Assembly (NCBI GenBank): GCA_965227875.1
Contig: OZ245783.1
Location: 1,736,001 to 1,800,000 of the forward strand
Reading direction: 5' to 3'
Length of the DNA stretch: 64,000 nt
From: G965227875 sp965227875
GTDB taxonomy: Bacteria > Pseudomonadota > Alphaproteobacteria > Rhizobiales > JAJFHC01
In this document: in pieces, positions 49,639 through 60,454 of the stretch
Layout of the letters: every line of letters begins with the position of its first letter
Numbering within the stretch: position 1 is the first letter of the stretch
The notes under the pieces: model-generated
What the model saw: only the letters and a program-made list of their open reading frames with translations
What the model was told of the DNA's origin: nothing
Database searches by the model: none
Position numbers and translations under genes: made by a program

Positions 49639-50967
49639 ATGAGGATGAAGCGCGCCGCGGCACCGATCCCGCACGCACCACGGCATACCGGGCGGATACT
49701 GCGCGCCGCGGCCATCGTCCTGCTCGCCGGGACCGTTCTGCATGTGCCCCCCGTAGTGGCGCAGGAAGGCGAGTCCAACAACTTCTCCGGCAAGCAGGAG
49801 AAGGCCGAGAAGGCCCCCGAAGAGCTCCAGAACATCGAAAGCGAGATCGACAGGTCGAAGGAGCGGACCGAGGCGCTCGAGGCCGAAGCCCGGTCTCTCG
49901 CCGCCGAAATGACGAAACTCAGCCGCCGGCTCGTCGCGACGGCCTCGCGGGTGCACGCACGCGAAGCCCAGATCAGCACCACCGAAAAGAGGCTGACGGA
50001 CCTGTCCGGCCAGGAAAAGGGCCTTCGCGACCGCCTTGTCAGCCGCCGTGGCATATTGTCCGACCTGCTCGCCGGCCTGCAGCGGCTCGAGCGCAATCCG
50101 CCGCCCGCAATCGCGGTGAAACCGGCCGCCGCGCTCGACGCGGTGCGCAGCGCCATGCTGCTGGGCGTGATCGTGCCCGAGTTGCGCGTCGAGGCCAATG
50201 CGCTGGTCCAGGATCTGTCGCGCCTGAAGACGGTCCGCACCACGATCCTGCGCGAAAAGCGCTATCTCTCCCAGAACCTCGTCAGCCTCGAGGCCGAACA
50301 GAAGGACGTGCGCGAACTGCTCGATGCGAAGAACGCCGCCTCCAAGCTCAATTCCGCGGAAATCAAGGCAGAGCGCGAACGTATTGAAAAACTGGCGCAG
50401 AAGGCCAAATCCCTGAAGGACCTCATCGCGCAGATCGAGACCGAGAAGGCCAAGCGCAAGAAGGACGAGACGAAGACCCAGAAGGTCGTGGCCCGGGCCA
50501 CGGCGCTCGTGCGCCCGACGGTGCGGTTCTCGCGCGCCAAGGGTCTGCTCGCCTACCCCGCGCAAGGCACACGCATACGTGAGTTTGGCGCCGAAGACGG
50601 CTATGGTAGCACGTCGAAAGGCCTGTCGATCGCCACCCGCGAGAAGGCACAGGTCACGGCGCCGTGCGACGGCTGGGTGGTCTACGCCGGACCGTTCCGC
50701 AGCTACGGTCAGCTATTGATCATCAATGCTGGCGAGGGATATCATGTCCTGCTGGCTGGTATGCGTAAGATCGACGTCGTCACCGATCAGTTCGTCCGGG
50801 CGGGAGAGCCCGTCGGGCTGATGGGAGAACAGGCCGTGGACGGCGCCGTGGTCGGCAGTGTTGCCGGAGACGACCGGCCCGTCCTATATGTTGAGTTCAG
50901 AAGGAAGGATCGCTCGATCGATCCAGGTCCGTGGTGGGCCGGCAATGATGAAAAGGTACGTGGATAA
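49639..50967 (+). CDS. EnvC-like murein hydrolase activator with degenerate LytM domain
   Basis: A 442-residue exported protein with a signal peptide (hydrophobic about 20-40, cleavage after VVAQ), long coiled coils (about 55-300, rich in Glu/Lys/Arg/Leu) and a C-terminal M23/LytM-like domain. In that domain all zinc-ligand positions are lost: SKGLSI replaces HxGxD, LLAGM replaces the AHL motif and VLYVEF replaces HLHFE. That fits EnvC, which has no activity itself but activates amidases at the septum. The TAATG stop/start junction couples it to ctpA. Confidence 0.9.
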   Translation: MRMKRAAAPIPHAPRHTGRILRAAAIVLLAGTVLHVPPVVAQEGESNNFSGKQEKAEKAPEELQNIESEIDRSKERTEALEAEARSLAAEMTKLSRRLVATASRVHAREAQISTTEKRLTDLSGQEKGLRDRLVSRRGILSDLLAGLQRLERNPPPAIAVKPAAALDAVRSAMLLGVIVPELRVEANALVQDLSRLKTVRTTILREKRYLSQNLVSLEAEQKDVRELLDAKNAASKLNSAEIKAERERIEKLAQKAKSLKDLIAQIETEKAKRKKDETKTQKVVARATALVRPTVRFSRAKGLLAYPAQGTRIREFGAEDGYGSTSKGLSIATREKAQVTAPCDGWVVYAGPFRSYGQLLIINAGEGYHVLLAGMRKIDVVTDQFVRAGEPVGLMGEQAVDGAVVGSVAGDDRPVLYVEFRRKDRSIDPGPWWAGNDEKVRG

Positions 50968-52307
50968 TGCGTAAATCCATTTTCGCAGGTCTTGGCTGTG
51001 TCGCCGTCGGAATGGCGATCGCCACCTTCGCGCTTCAGAGCGTTGGTCCGCAGGGCGCGGCGAGCGCCGCCAACTCGGAAACCTACCGCCAACTCAATCT
51101 GTTCGGCGACGTTTTCGACCGCATCCGCTCGGACTACGTCGAGGTTCCCGACGACAGCAAGCTCATAGATTCGGCCATCAACGGAATGCTGGCCTCGCTC
51201 GACCCCCATTCGAGCTACATGAACGCCAAGATGTTCCGCGACATGCAGGTCCAGACCCGCGGCGAGTTCGGCGGCCTCGGGATCGAGGTCACGATGGAAA
51301 ACGGCCTCGTGAAGGTCGTGACGCCCATGGACGACACGCCGGCGGCCCGCGCGGGCGTTCGCGCCGGTGACCTCATCACCCAGCTCAACGGTGAACAGGT
51401 CATGGGCCTGACGCTGAACCAGGCCGTCGAGAAGATGCGCGGCAAGGTCAACACGTCCATCACCCTGACCGTCCGACGCGACGGCGTGGACGATCCGTTC
51501 GACATCAAGATCGTGCGCGACATCATCCGGATCCGTTCCGTGCGGTCGCGCGACGAAGCCGACATTGGCTATATCCGCATCACCACGTTCAACGAACAGA
51601 CCCAGACCGGTCTCGACAAGGCGATCAGGACGCTTTCCGAAAAGATCGGAAAGGACAAGATGAAAGGTTTCATCCTCGACCTGCGCAACAATCCCGGCGG
51701 TCTGCTCGACCAGGCGGTGTCGGTGTCCGACACCTTCCTCAAGCAAGGCGAGATCGTCTCGACACGCGGCCGTAACGCCGAGGAAACCCAGCGCTACAAC
51801 GCCGACAACGGCGACGCGACCGACGGCATGAAGATCGCGGTGCTGATCAATGGCGGTTCCGCCTCGGCCTCCGAGATCGTCGCCGGTGCGCTGCAGGATC
51901 ACAAGCGGGCGACCATCATCGGCACCAAGTCCTTCGGCAAGGGGTCGGTCCAGACGATCATACCGCTGAGCGGCAACGGCGCGATCCGCCTGACGACCGC
52001 GCGCTACTACACGCCGTCCGGCCGTTCCATCCAGGCCAAGGGCATCGACCCCGACATCGTCGTCGAACAGGAGATTCCCGACGATCAGAAGAAGACCAAG
52101 CCCCGTGGCGAGTCCAACCTTCGCGGCCACCTCAAAGGTGAAGGCGAAGACGAGAAGGACGGCGAGGAACAGTCCGGTTCGGCCTCCTACGTCCCGGCAG
52201 AGAAGAAGGACGACAAGCAGCTGCTCTTCGCCCTCGACTTCCTGCGCGGCGTGAAGGTCGACAGCACCAGCAACAAGACGGACAAGCCCACGACCGTCCC
52301 GAACTGA
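50967..52307 (+). CDS. ctpA: S41-family C-terminal processing peptidase
   Basis: A 446-residue periplasmic protease with an N-terminal signal/anchor (about 5-25), a PDZ domain (about 95-175) and the S41 domain with the Ser/Lys dyad S300 (GGSASASEI) and K325 (FGKGSVQ). It trims proteins at their C-terminus and in related bacteria degrades cell-wall hydrolases or their adaptors, which fits its coupling to the EnvC-like gene. The last 90 or so residues are Lys/Glu/Asp-rich. Confidence 0.94.
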   Translation: MRKSIFAGLGCVAVGMAIATFALQSVGPQGAASAANSETYRQLNLFGDVFDRIRSDYVEVPDDSKLIDSAINGMLASLDPHSSYMNAKMFRDMQVQTRGEFGGLGIEVTMENGLVKVVTPMDDTPAARAGVRAGDLITQLNGEQVMGLTLNQAVEKMRGKVNTSITLTVRRDGVDDPFDIKIVRDIIRIRSVRSRDEADIGYIRITTFNEQTQTGLDKAIRTLSEKIGKDKMKGFILDLRNNPGGLLDQAVSVSDTFLKQGEIVSTRGRNAEETQRYNADNGDATDGMKIAVLINGGSASASEIVAGALQDHKRATIIGTKSFGKGSVQTIIPLSGNGAIRLTTARYYTPSGRSIQAKGIDPDIVVEQEIPDDQKKTKPRGESNLRGHLKGEGEDEKDGEEQSGSASYVPAEKKDDKQLLFALDFLRGVKVDSTSNKTDKPTTVPN

Positions 52308-52341
52308 CCCGACGGCGGCCAACCGGCCCCAGAAAGAGATC

Positions 52342-53505
52342 ATGGCGGCGGACGATCTCGAAAGACCACTGAAGCGGCGCGGATTTCTCCGGCGGATTGC
52401 CGGGTTCCGCCCGTCCGGTCTCGGAATTGCCATGGCGGCCGTGCTGCTTGCCGGTGCCGGAGGCGTTGTCTTGCTCAACATGAAAGCGAACCCGCTTGGC
52501 GGAGAACCCGTTGCGGTGCTCCCGCTGGAGGGCTTCGACAAGACAGGCGGCGAGGACGTCGCCGCGTCGGATCTCGGCATACGCGAAGGCCTCAAGGGCG
52601 ATGACGCCGCGTCTGACCTGCGCACGGAAGTATCTGCCGACGGCGAGACCGCCGGCGACGTGGGGGTCTCGATCAAGAACAAGCCGGGTGGTCTTCCCCC
52701 TGTCCCCGTCAAGGCGCTCACCGAACACGGCCGCCACGGCCTGCTCCCCAAGATCGCCTCCGACGGCCGCAGGCCCAGCCAGGTCTATGCACGGCACAGT
52801 TCCCGCAAGGCGGCCGCCTCGACCGGCAAGGCGCGCATCGCCATACTCGTCGGGGGCATGGGCCTGAGCGCCGAGGGGACCACAGATGCGATCGACCGTC
52901 TGCCGGCCGAGGTGACGCTCGCTTTTGCGCCCTACCCCGACGATCTTCAGCGCTGGGTGGGCAAGGCGCGGCAGAATGGCCATGAGGTCATGCTGCAGCT
53001 TCCCATGGAACCGTTCGACTATCCCAACAACGACCCCGGTCCCTACACGCTTCTGACCCGCGTGTCGCCCAAGGAGAACATCGAGCGCCTCGAATGGCTC
53101 CTGAGCCGTTTCACCGGGTATTTCGGCGTCACCAACTACATGGGGGCGAAGTTCACCTCCATGCCGGACGCCATGCGCCCGACCCTCAAGCAGATCAGCG
53201 CCCGTGGCCTGGCCTATGTCGACGATGGCACGTCGGCCCGCAGCCAGACCGAACATGTCGCCGACGAGGTCGGGCTGGGATATGCGGCGGGCAATATCGT
53301 GATCGACGCCGAACAGACCGCGGAAGCAATCGACGCCGCGCTGGATTCCCTGGAGGAGATCGCCCTCGAGCGCGGTCTTGCCATCGGGGTCGCGTCGGGC
53401 CTGCCGGTCACCATCGACCGCATTTCCGAATGGGCCCGCGCCCTGGAGTCCCGCAACATCGTGCTGGTTCCCGTGAGCGCGACCATTCCTGCCGGCCAGT
53501 CCTGA
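52342..53505 (+). CDS. Divergent polysaccharide deacetylase (YibQ/DUF610 family)
   Basis: A 387-residue protein with an N-terminal membrane segment (AMAAVLLAGAGGVVLLNM, about 33-50), a low-complexity periplasmic linker and a NodB-like divergent polysaccharide deacetylase domain from about 170 (IAILVGGMGLSAEGTTDAID, MLQLPMEPFDYPNNDPGPYT). The family is found next to envC and ctpA in many proteobacteria and is thought to act on the cell envelope; activity is unproven. Confidence 0.9.
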   Translation: MAADDLERPLKRRGFLRRIAGFRPSGLGIAMAAVLLAGAGGVVLLNMKANPLGGEPVAVLPLEGFDKTGGEDVAASDLGIREGLKGDDAASDLRTEVSADGETAGDVGVSIKNKPGGLPPVPVKALTEHGRHGLLPKIASDGRRPSQVYARHSSRKAAASTGKARIAILVGGMGLSAEGTTDAIDRLPAEVTLAFAPYPDDLQRWVGKARQNGHEVMLQLPMEPFDYPNNDPGPYTLLTRVSPKENIERLEWLLSRFTGYFGVTNYMGAKFTSMPDAMRPTLKQISARGLAYVDDGTSARSQTEHVADEVGLGYAAGNIVIDAEQTAEAIDAALDSLEEIALERGLAIGVASGLPVTIDRISEWARALESRNIVLVPVSATIPAGQS

Positions 53506-53516
53506 AGGATGTCGAG

Positions 53517-54017
53517 ATGAGCAGGAAACGCGACCTTCCCTACAGGCCGTGTGTCGGCATCATGCTCCTCAACCCGTCCGGTCTCGTCTGGGTCGGCCGC
53601 CGTATTCCCAAGTGGGACCGGGACGCCTCGTCCCACCGCTGGCAGATGCCGCAGGGCGGGATCGACAAGGGCGAATCCCCGATCGAGGCGGCCTACCGCG
53701 AATTGCACGAGGAAACCGGAACCCGCAACGCGACGGTGGTGGGCGAGATTTCCCGCTGGCTGACCTACGACCTGCCCACCGAAGCGCTCGGCAAGGCGCT
53801 CAAGGGCAAGTATCGCGGCCAGAAACAGAAATGGTTCGCGATGCGCTTCGAGGGAAACGACGGCGAAATCGACATCGCGCCGGACAACGGGGAAGTCCCC
53901 GAGTTCGACGAGTGGAAGTGGACGGACATGGACGGCCTTGCCGACCTTGTCGTGCCCTTCAAGCGGGACGTCTACGTCGACGTGATTTCCGAGTTCCGCG
54001 ACTTCGCCCGCGGCTGA
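53517..54017 (+). CDS. rppH: RNA pyrophosphohydrolase
   Basis: A 166-residue Nudix hydrolase that removes pyrophosphate from the 5' end of mRNAs and so starts RNase E-dependent decay. The Nudix box is complete (GGIDKGESPIEAAYRELHEE followed by TG), and the RppH features PYRPCVGIMLLNPSGLVWVG at the start and KWFAMRF in the second half are present. AAGGA lies before the ATG at 53517. It converges on the glycosyltransferase with a gap of 9 bases. Confidence 0.95.
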   Translation: MSRKRDLPYRPCVGIMLLNPSGLVWVGRRIPKWDRDASSHRWQMPQGGIDKGESPIEAAYRELHEETGTRNATVVGEISRWLTYDLPTEALGKALKGKYRGQKQKWFAMRFEGNDGEIDIAPDNGEVPEFDEWKWTDMDGLADLVVPFKRDVYVDVISEFRDFARG

Positions 54018-54026
54018 ATCCCGCCT

Positions 54027-55088
54027 TCACCGGTGCTGCAGATCCTTGAGTGCCGCGTCGTGCTTGCTTGCCGTGTCACGCCAGACGGGCAGCTTTTGCC
54101 GCGCTCTTATGGCGCCTTCGCGCAACCGCGAATAGGTGTTTCGGTCAGCGAGGATATCTCGGATCGAATCCGACAATGCGGAATGCGTATCTGCGCCGGC
54201 GACGATCCCGGCGTCCGGGTCGAGCCATGTCGCGACCGCGCCCGCCGGCGTCGTCACCACGGGCACCCCGCGGGCGATGGCGTCGGCCACCGCCATGCCG
54301 TACCCCTCGTGTCGTGACCCGGATACGTAGAGATGGGCTTGGCGCCATTCCCCCGCGAGCGCGGTTTGGTCGAGACGACCTGTCAATCTCACGCGCGACT
54401 CCAGCCCGGCGCGTTGAATGTCGGTTCTGACCCGCCTGGCAAATTGCGGATCGCGCCGGTCATCTCCTGCAATCGTCAGCCGCCAGTTTCCCGCATCAAG
54501 ACCGGCGAGGGCGTGGATCAGCCGGTCCTGTCCCTTGCGCGGAATGACCGCGCCGACACAGAGAACGTTCCAGTCGCCTGAGTCATGGGCGGGCGATAGC
54601 GGTACGGGATCGGTTCCCGGCGGCGCCATCACGATGCGCGATTCTGGGACGCCATAGCATCGTCTGAGAACCTCCGCCGTCGCGTCGGACGTGACCACCG
54701 CGCAGGCCACGTGCCGCAGGGTTTCGCGTTCCCGGTCGAACCACGGCGCTCCGTGCTCGAGGCGCTCGCCATATTCGCTGGCGACCGGATGATGCACGAG
54801 GATCATCAGTTTCAGTCGACGGCCTGCAACGGCGGCCACATCCGGCATGGCGGAAAGACAGATCTGGTCGATGAGGACGGTCCGTCCGTCGGGAAGGGCT
54901 TCGAGGACTTTCCGGGCCTCGGCGACCGCGTCATCGCCCGGTTGCGGAAACCCCGCCGGCAGGGTGACACGGTCTATGGTCCATCCCAGGTCGGCAAGGC
55001 CGTCGAGAACACGCTGCGCGTAGATCCAGCCGCCTGTTTCGCGGGCATAGTCGGCGGAAATGCAGAAGCTCAGGATCCGGTCGGTCAT
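54027..55088 (-). CDS. Glycosyltransferase family 4 protein
   Basis: A 353-residue GT-B glycosyltransferase. The C-terminal half has the GT4 signatures VLCVGAVIPRKGQDRLIHAL and SGSRHEGYGMAVADAIARGV with the E(x7)E-like donor-binding region. The N-terminal half opens with ETGGWIYAQRVLDGLADLGW. It probably transfers a sugar to a lipid or polysaccharide precursor. It lies 39 bases after the ferritin-like gene on the same strand; neither is part of the usual rppH-atp neighbourhood. Confidence 0.9.
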   Translation of the reverse strand: MTDRILSFCISADYARETGGWIYAQRVLDGLADLGWTIDRVTLPAGFPQPGDDAVAEARKVLEALPDGRTVLIDQICLSAMPDVAAVAGRRLKLMILVHHPVASEYGERLEHGAPWFDRERETLRHVACAVVTSDATAEVLRRCYGVPESRIVMAPPGTDPVPLSPAHDSGDWNVLCVGAVIPRKGQDRLIHALAGLDAGNWRLTIAGDDRRDPQFARRVRTDIQRAGLESRVRLTGRLDQTALAGEWRQAHLYVSGSRHEGYGMAVADAIARGVPVVTTPAGAVATWLDPDAGIVAGADTHSALSDSIRDILADRNTYSRLREGAIRARQKLPVWRDTASKHDAALKDLQHR

Positions 55089-55127
55089 CTTGGAATGGGG
55101 ATGTCTCCGACCATGGACGGGCTGGTG

Positions 55128-55934
55128 TCAGATGGCCGAGCGTTCGAGCCGCCAATGCTTGAAGGACAGCACATGCCAGGCCAGCGTGCTGATGGCGCGG
55201 GTGAGCAGGCCGTGGGGCTTGAGGCCGCCGGCCTTGGCGACCATCGAGATCAGCCGGTCGATATGTTGGCGCTTGTAGACCCGGAGTGCGCGTTTCTCGT
55301 AGGCCGCGGCGAAGGTCTTGCGGTGATAGGCGACCGGGCTGTCGTCGGGATAGTTGGCGCAATAGAAGGCGCCCGAGAGTTCGTCATCGTCGGCTTCGTT
55401 GACCCGGCTCACGGCAATTTTCAGGCGCTGGACAACGGAAGGGAGTTCGCCTTCGTATTTCTTGAAGCTTTCGTAAAAGAGCCGGTAGTGAGCGAACTCG
55501 TCAGCCGCGAGGTAGATCGCGATCTGGCGCAGGACGGGTTCTTCCGTATCGTCCTTTATCGCCGTGTAGAACGAAGAGGTGCCGCTTTCGACCACGCATC
55601 GCGCGATCATTTCGCCGGCGCGGCTGCCGCGGACCGATTCGATAGCGTCGGTCTGGATGCCCTGGATCTTGCGGAATCTCTCGAAGGAGCGCTCGAAATC
55701 GAAGGACGGGTCGGCGAGCTTTGCCCATTTAGCCAGGGCGCGCCCGTGCTGGGCTTCTTCCTTGCCCCACTGGCGAATGTCGTTCTGGATCTGCTCGCTG
55801 TCGGCGAACACGCTGCAGAGGTAACTGACATAGTCCGGGGCGTTGAACTCTACCAGGGCCGCGGCTTTCACGGCCTCGAGGGTGGACGGATCGACCTTGT
55901 CCCGGTCGAACGCCTCCCAGTTTATGTCGTCCAT
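55128..55934 (-). CDS. Ferritin-like di-iron protein
   Basis: A 268-residue helical protein with ferritin-like iron-ligand motifs WGKEEAQHGRALAKW and LAADEFAHYRLFYE, consistent with two E/DExxH pairs for a di-iron site. It may be an acyl-ACP-desaturase-like or rubrerythrin-like oxidase; the exact reaction is unknown. The ATG at 55934 is preferred; a GTG 12 bases upstream is possible. It lies just upstream of a GT4 gene. Confidence 0.75.
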   Translation of the reverse strand: MDDINWEAFDRDKVDPSTLEAVKAAALVEFNAPDYVSYLCSVFADSEQIQNDIRQWGKEEAQHGRALAKWAKLADPSFDFERSFERFRKIQGIQTDAIESVRGSRAGEMIARCVVESGTSSFYTAIKDDTEEPVLRQIAIYLAADEFAHYRLFYESFKKYEGELPSVVQRLKIAVSRVNEADDDELSGAFYCANYPDDSPVAYHRKTFAAAYEKRALRVYKRQHIDRLISMVAKAGGLKPHGLLTRAISTLAWHVLSFKHWRLERSAI

Positions 55935-56118
55935 TGTCCAGCGCACGAGTGCGATCCCCGATGCCGTTGTTACAGGATCGTTATATCAAACCGACCCGGA
56001 CTGTACATGGTGCGGGTTCCGGACGCGCCGCACAGTCAGGCGTAACGGGGCGGATCGTTCGATGGCACGAAGAAGGGTCCGGCGCCAGGGACCGCGCTGA
56101 ACGACCGCGGAATCGCCC

Positions 56119-56517
56119 TCAGAGTGCGCCCTGGAGCTGCTTCAGCTGGTCAAGGTCGTGCTGGGCGCGCTGGCGCTTCGCGTCGTCGGTCGCATCCGCG
56201 ACGTCCTCTTCGGCGTTGGCGATCTGCTGTGCAAGCGCCTCGGCGTCGAGTTCCGCCATCGGGATGGCCTGCTCGGCAAGGATCGTCAGGCCCGCATCGT
56301 TCACCTCGGCGAAACCGCCGCGGATGAAGACCCGTTCTTCCCTGGAATCCTCGCCCGTGACCGCGATCACGCCGGGGCGCACCGTGGACAGCACCGGGGC
56401 ATGCCCGGCAAGCACCGTGAATTCGCCTTCCGTGCCCGGCACCGTGACCTGCCGCACGTCTCCCGACATCAGCAGGCGTTCCGGTGACACGAGTTCGAAA
56501 TTGAACGTATCGGCCAT
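56119..56517 (-). CDS. atpC: ATP synthase F1 epsilon subunit
   Basis: A 132-residue epsilon subunit with the N-terminal beta-sandwich (FNFELVSPERLLMSGDVRQV, TVPGTEGEFTVLAGHAPVLS) and a two-helix C-terminus that can inhibit ATP hydrolysis. Last gene of the atpHAGDC operon, 36 bases after atpD. No obvious terminator was found in the 180 bases after it. Confidence 0.96.
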   Translation of the reverse strand: MADTFNFELVSPERLLMSGDVRQVTVPGTEGEFTVLAGHAPVLSTVRPGVIAVTGEDSREERVFIRGGFAEVNDAGLTILAEQAIPMAELDAEALAQQIANAEEDVADATDDAKRQRAQHDLDQLKQLQGAL

Positions 56518-56553
56518 GTCTCGCTTCTACCTTTCCGGCGACTTGCCAGTTCG

Positions 56554-57978
56554 TCAGGCCGCCTCGGCCGCCAGACGCTCGGCTTTCTCGATCGCTTCGT
56601 CGATATTGCCGACCATGTAGAACGCGGCTTCCGGCAGGTGGTCGTAGTCGCCGTTGCAAAGGCCCTTGAAGCCCTTGATCGTGTCGGCCAGGTCGACCAG
56701 CTTGCCCGGCGAACCGGTGAAGACTTCGGCCACGAAGAAGGGCTGGCTGAGGAAACGCTCGATCTTGCGTGCGCGGGCAACCGCCAGCTTGTCCTCTTCG
56801 GAGAGTTCGTCCATGCCCAGGATGGCGATGATGTCCTGCAGGGCCTTGTAGCGCTGAAGGATTTCCTGGACCTGACGGGCGACCGCGTAGTGCTCTTCAC
56901 CAACCGTGCGCGGCTCAAGGACGCGGCTCGTGGAGTCGAGCGGGTCCACGGCGGGGTAGATGCCCTTTTCCGCGATCGAACGCGAAAGCACCGTCGTGGC
57001 GTCGAGGTGGGCGAACGAGGTCGCCGGCGCCGGGTCGGTAAGGTCGTCCGCCGGCACGTAGATGGCCTGCACCGAGGTCACCGAACCCTTGTTCGTCGTG
57101 GTGATGCGTTCCTGCATCTGGCCCATGTCGGTGGCGAGCGTCGGCTGGTAGCCCACGGCCGAGGGAATGCGGCCGAGCAGGGCCGACACTTCGGAACCGG
57201 CCTGGGTGAAGCGGAAGATGTTGTCCACGAAGAACAGCACGTCCTGACCCTGGTCGCGGAAGTGTTCGGCCACCGTCAGGCCGCTCAGCGCGACACGTGC
57301 ACGGGCTCCGGGCGGCTCGTTCATCTGGCCGTACACGAGCGAACACTTGGAGTTTCCGCCGCCGCCAATCTGGTTCACGCCGGATTCGATCATCTCGTGA
57401 TAGAGGTCGTTGCCCTCGCGGGTACGTTCGCCCACGCCGGCGAAGACCGAGTAGCCGCCGTGCGCCTTCGCGATGTTGTTGATCAGTTCCATGATCAGCA
57501 CGGTCTTGCCGACGCCAGCGCCGCCGAACAGGCCGATCTTGCCGCCCTTGGAATACGGAGCCAGCAGGTCGACAACCTTGATGCCCGTCACGAGGATTTC
57601 GGTTTCCGTCGACTGGTCGACCAGTTCCGGGGCTTCCTGGTGGATGGCGCGGGTCGCGGAGGCCTCGATCGGCCCGGCTTCGTCCACCGGCTCGCCGATC
57701 ACGTTCATGATGCGGCCCAGCGTCTCGTCGCCGACCGGCACCGCGATCGGTGCGCCCGTGTCCTTCACTTCCTGACCGCGGACCAGACCTTCGGTCGTGT
57801 CCATGGCGATGGTGCGCACGGTGTTCTCGCCCAGGTGCTGGGCCACTTCCAGAACCAGGCGGTTGCCGCCGTTGTCCGTTTCGAGACTGTTGAGGATCTC
57901 GGGAAGATGGTCGTCAAACTGCACGTCGACGACAGCGCCGATAACCTGCGAAACCCGTCCGATCTTGTTGTCTGCCAT
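56554..57978 (-). CDS. atpD: ATP synthase F1 beta subunit
   Basis: The catalytic beta subunit, 474 residues, with the P-loop GGAGVGKT at 152-159, Walker B region DVLFFVDNIFRFTQAG and the catalytic glutamate in GERTREGNDLYHEM. Normal length and highly conserved throughout. It lies 24 bases after atpG. Confidence 0.98.
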   Translation of the reverse strand: MADNKIGRVSQVIGAVVDVQFDDHLPEILNSLETDNGGNRLVLEVAQHLGENTVRTIAMDTTEGLVRGQEVKDTGAPIAVPVGDETLGRIMNVIGEPVDEAGPIEASATRAIHQEAPELVDQSTETEILVTGIKVVDLLAPYSKGGKIGLFGGAGVGKTVLIMELINNIAKAHGGYSVFAGVGERTREGNDLYHEMIESGVNQIGGGGNSKCSLVYGQMNEPPGARARVALSGLTVAEHFRDQGQDVLFFVDNIFRFTQAGSEVSALLGRIPSAVGYQPTLATDMGQMQERITTTNKGSVTSVQAIYVPADDLTDPAPATSFAHLDATTVLSRSIAEKGIYPAVDPLDSTSRVLEPRTVGEEHYAVARQVQEILQRYKALQDIIAILGMDELSEEDKLAVARARKIERFLSQPFFVAEVFTGSPGKLVDLADTIKGFKGLCNGDYDHLPEAAFYMVGNIDEAIEKAERLAAEAA

Positions 57979-58002
57979 CTCGACCTTCCTTGTACTTCGT
58001 CC

Positions 58003-58890
58003 TTAAAGCGCTTCAGCGCCGGATATAATTTCGATCAGTTCCTTGGTGATCATTGCCTGGCGCGAACGGTTGTAGGTGATCGTCAGCTTGTCGATCATCT
58101 CGCCTGCATTGCGCGTCGCGTTGTCCATGGCCGACATGCGTGCGCCCTGTTCGCTGGCGCCGTTTTCAAGCAATGCCCGGAAAATCTGCACGCTGATGTT
58201 GCGCGGCAGGAGGGTTTCCAGGATTTCGTCTTCTTCCGGCTCGTATTCGTAAGCCGCGCCGCCGCTTGCGTCGGCGACGTCTTCGCCGCCCGTTTCCAGC
58301 TGTGCGGGAATGAGCTGCTGTCGTGTCGGGACCTGGCTGATCACCGACTTGAATTCCGAGTAGAACAACGAGCACACGTCGAACTCGCCGGCCTCGAACA
58401 TCTCGATGACCTTGCGGCCGATCGCGTTGGCTTCCGTGAAGCCCACCTGGCGCACCGACTTGAGATCGATGAGGTCCACGATATCCCTCTGGAACTGGCG
58501 CTTGAGGGCGTCATGTCCCTTTTTGCCGACGCAGATGATCTTGACGGTCTTGCCCTGGGCCTTCAGCGAATTCGCGTGCTCGCGGGCGAGTTTCGCGATC
58601 GAGGCGTTGAAGCCGCCGCACAGGCCGCGTTCGGCCGTCGCGACGACCAGCAGGTGCACGTCGTCCTTGCCGGTTCCCACCAGCAGGGGCGATGCGCCGT
58701 CACGGCCGTTCATGGCGCCCGACAGGTTGGCGAGAACCGCTTCCATGCGCTCCGCATAGGGACGCGCGGCCTCGGCCGCTTCCTGCGCACGACGCAGTTT
58801 CGCGGCCGCGACCATCTGCATGGCCTTGGTGATCTTCTGCGTCGCCTTGACGCTGGCGATCCGGTTTCTCAGGTCCTTGAGGCTAGGCAT
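58003..58890 (-). CDS. atpG: ATP synthase F1 gamma subunit
   Basis: The central rotor shaft of F1, 295 residues. Both terminal coiled-coil helices are conserved (SLKDLRNRIASVKATQKITK at the start; MSAMDNATRNAGEMIDKLTI and YNRSRQAMITKELIEIISGA at the end). A moderately acidic insert (around TGGEDVADASGG) is of the kind common in alphaproteobacteria. It lies 34 bases after atpA. Confidence 0.97.
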   Translation of the reverse strand: MPSLKDLRNRIASVKATQKITKAMQMVAAAKLRRAQEAAEAARPYAERMEAVLANLSGAMNGRDGASPLLVGTGKDDVHLLVVATAERGLCGGFNASIAKLAREHANSLKAQGKTVKIICVGKKGHDALKRQFQRDIVDLIDLKSVRQVGFTEANAIGRKVIEMFEAGEFDVCSLFYSEFKSVISQVPTRQQLIPAQLETGGEDVADASGGAAYEYEPEEDEILETLLPRNISVQIFRALLENGASEQGARMSAMDNATRNAGEMIDKLTITYNRSRQAMITKELIEIISGAEAL

Positions 58891-58924
58891 AAGGAGCCGT
58901 TCCTTTCAGAGTCTTCGGAACCGA

Positions 58925-60453
<1,529 letters not shown>

Positions 60454-60454
<1 letters not shown>

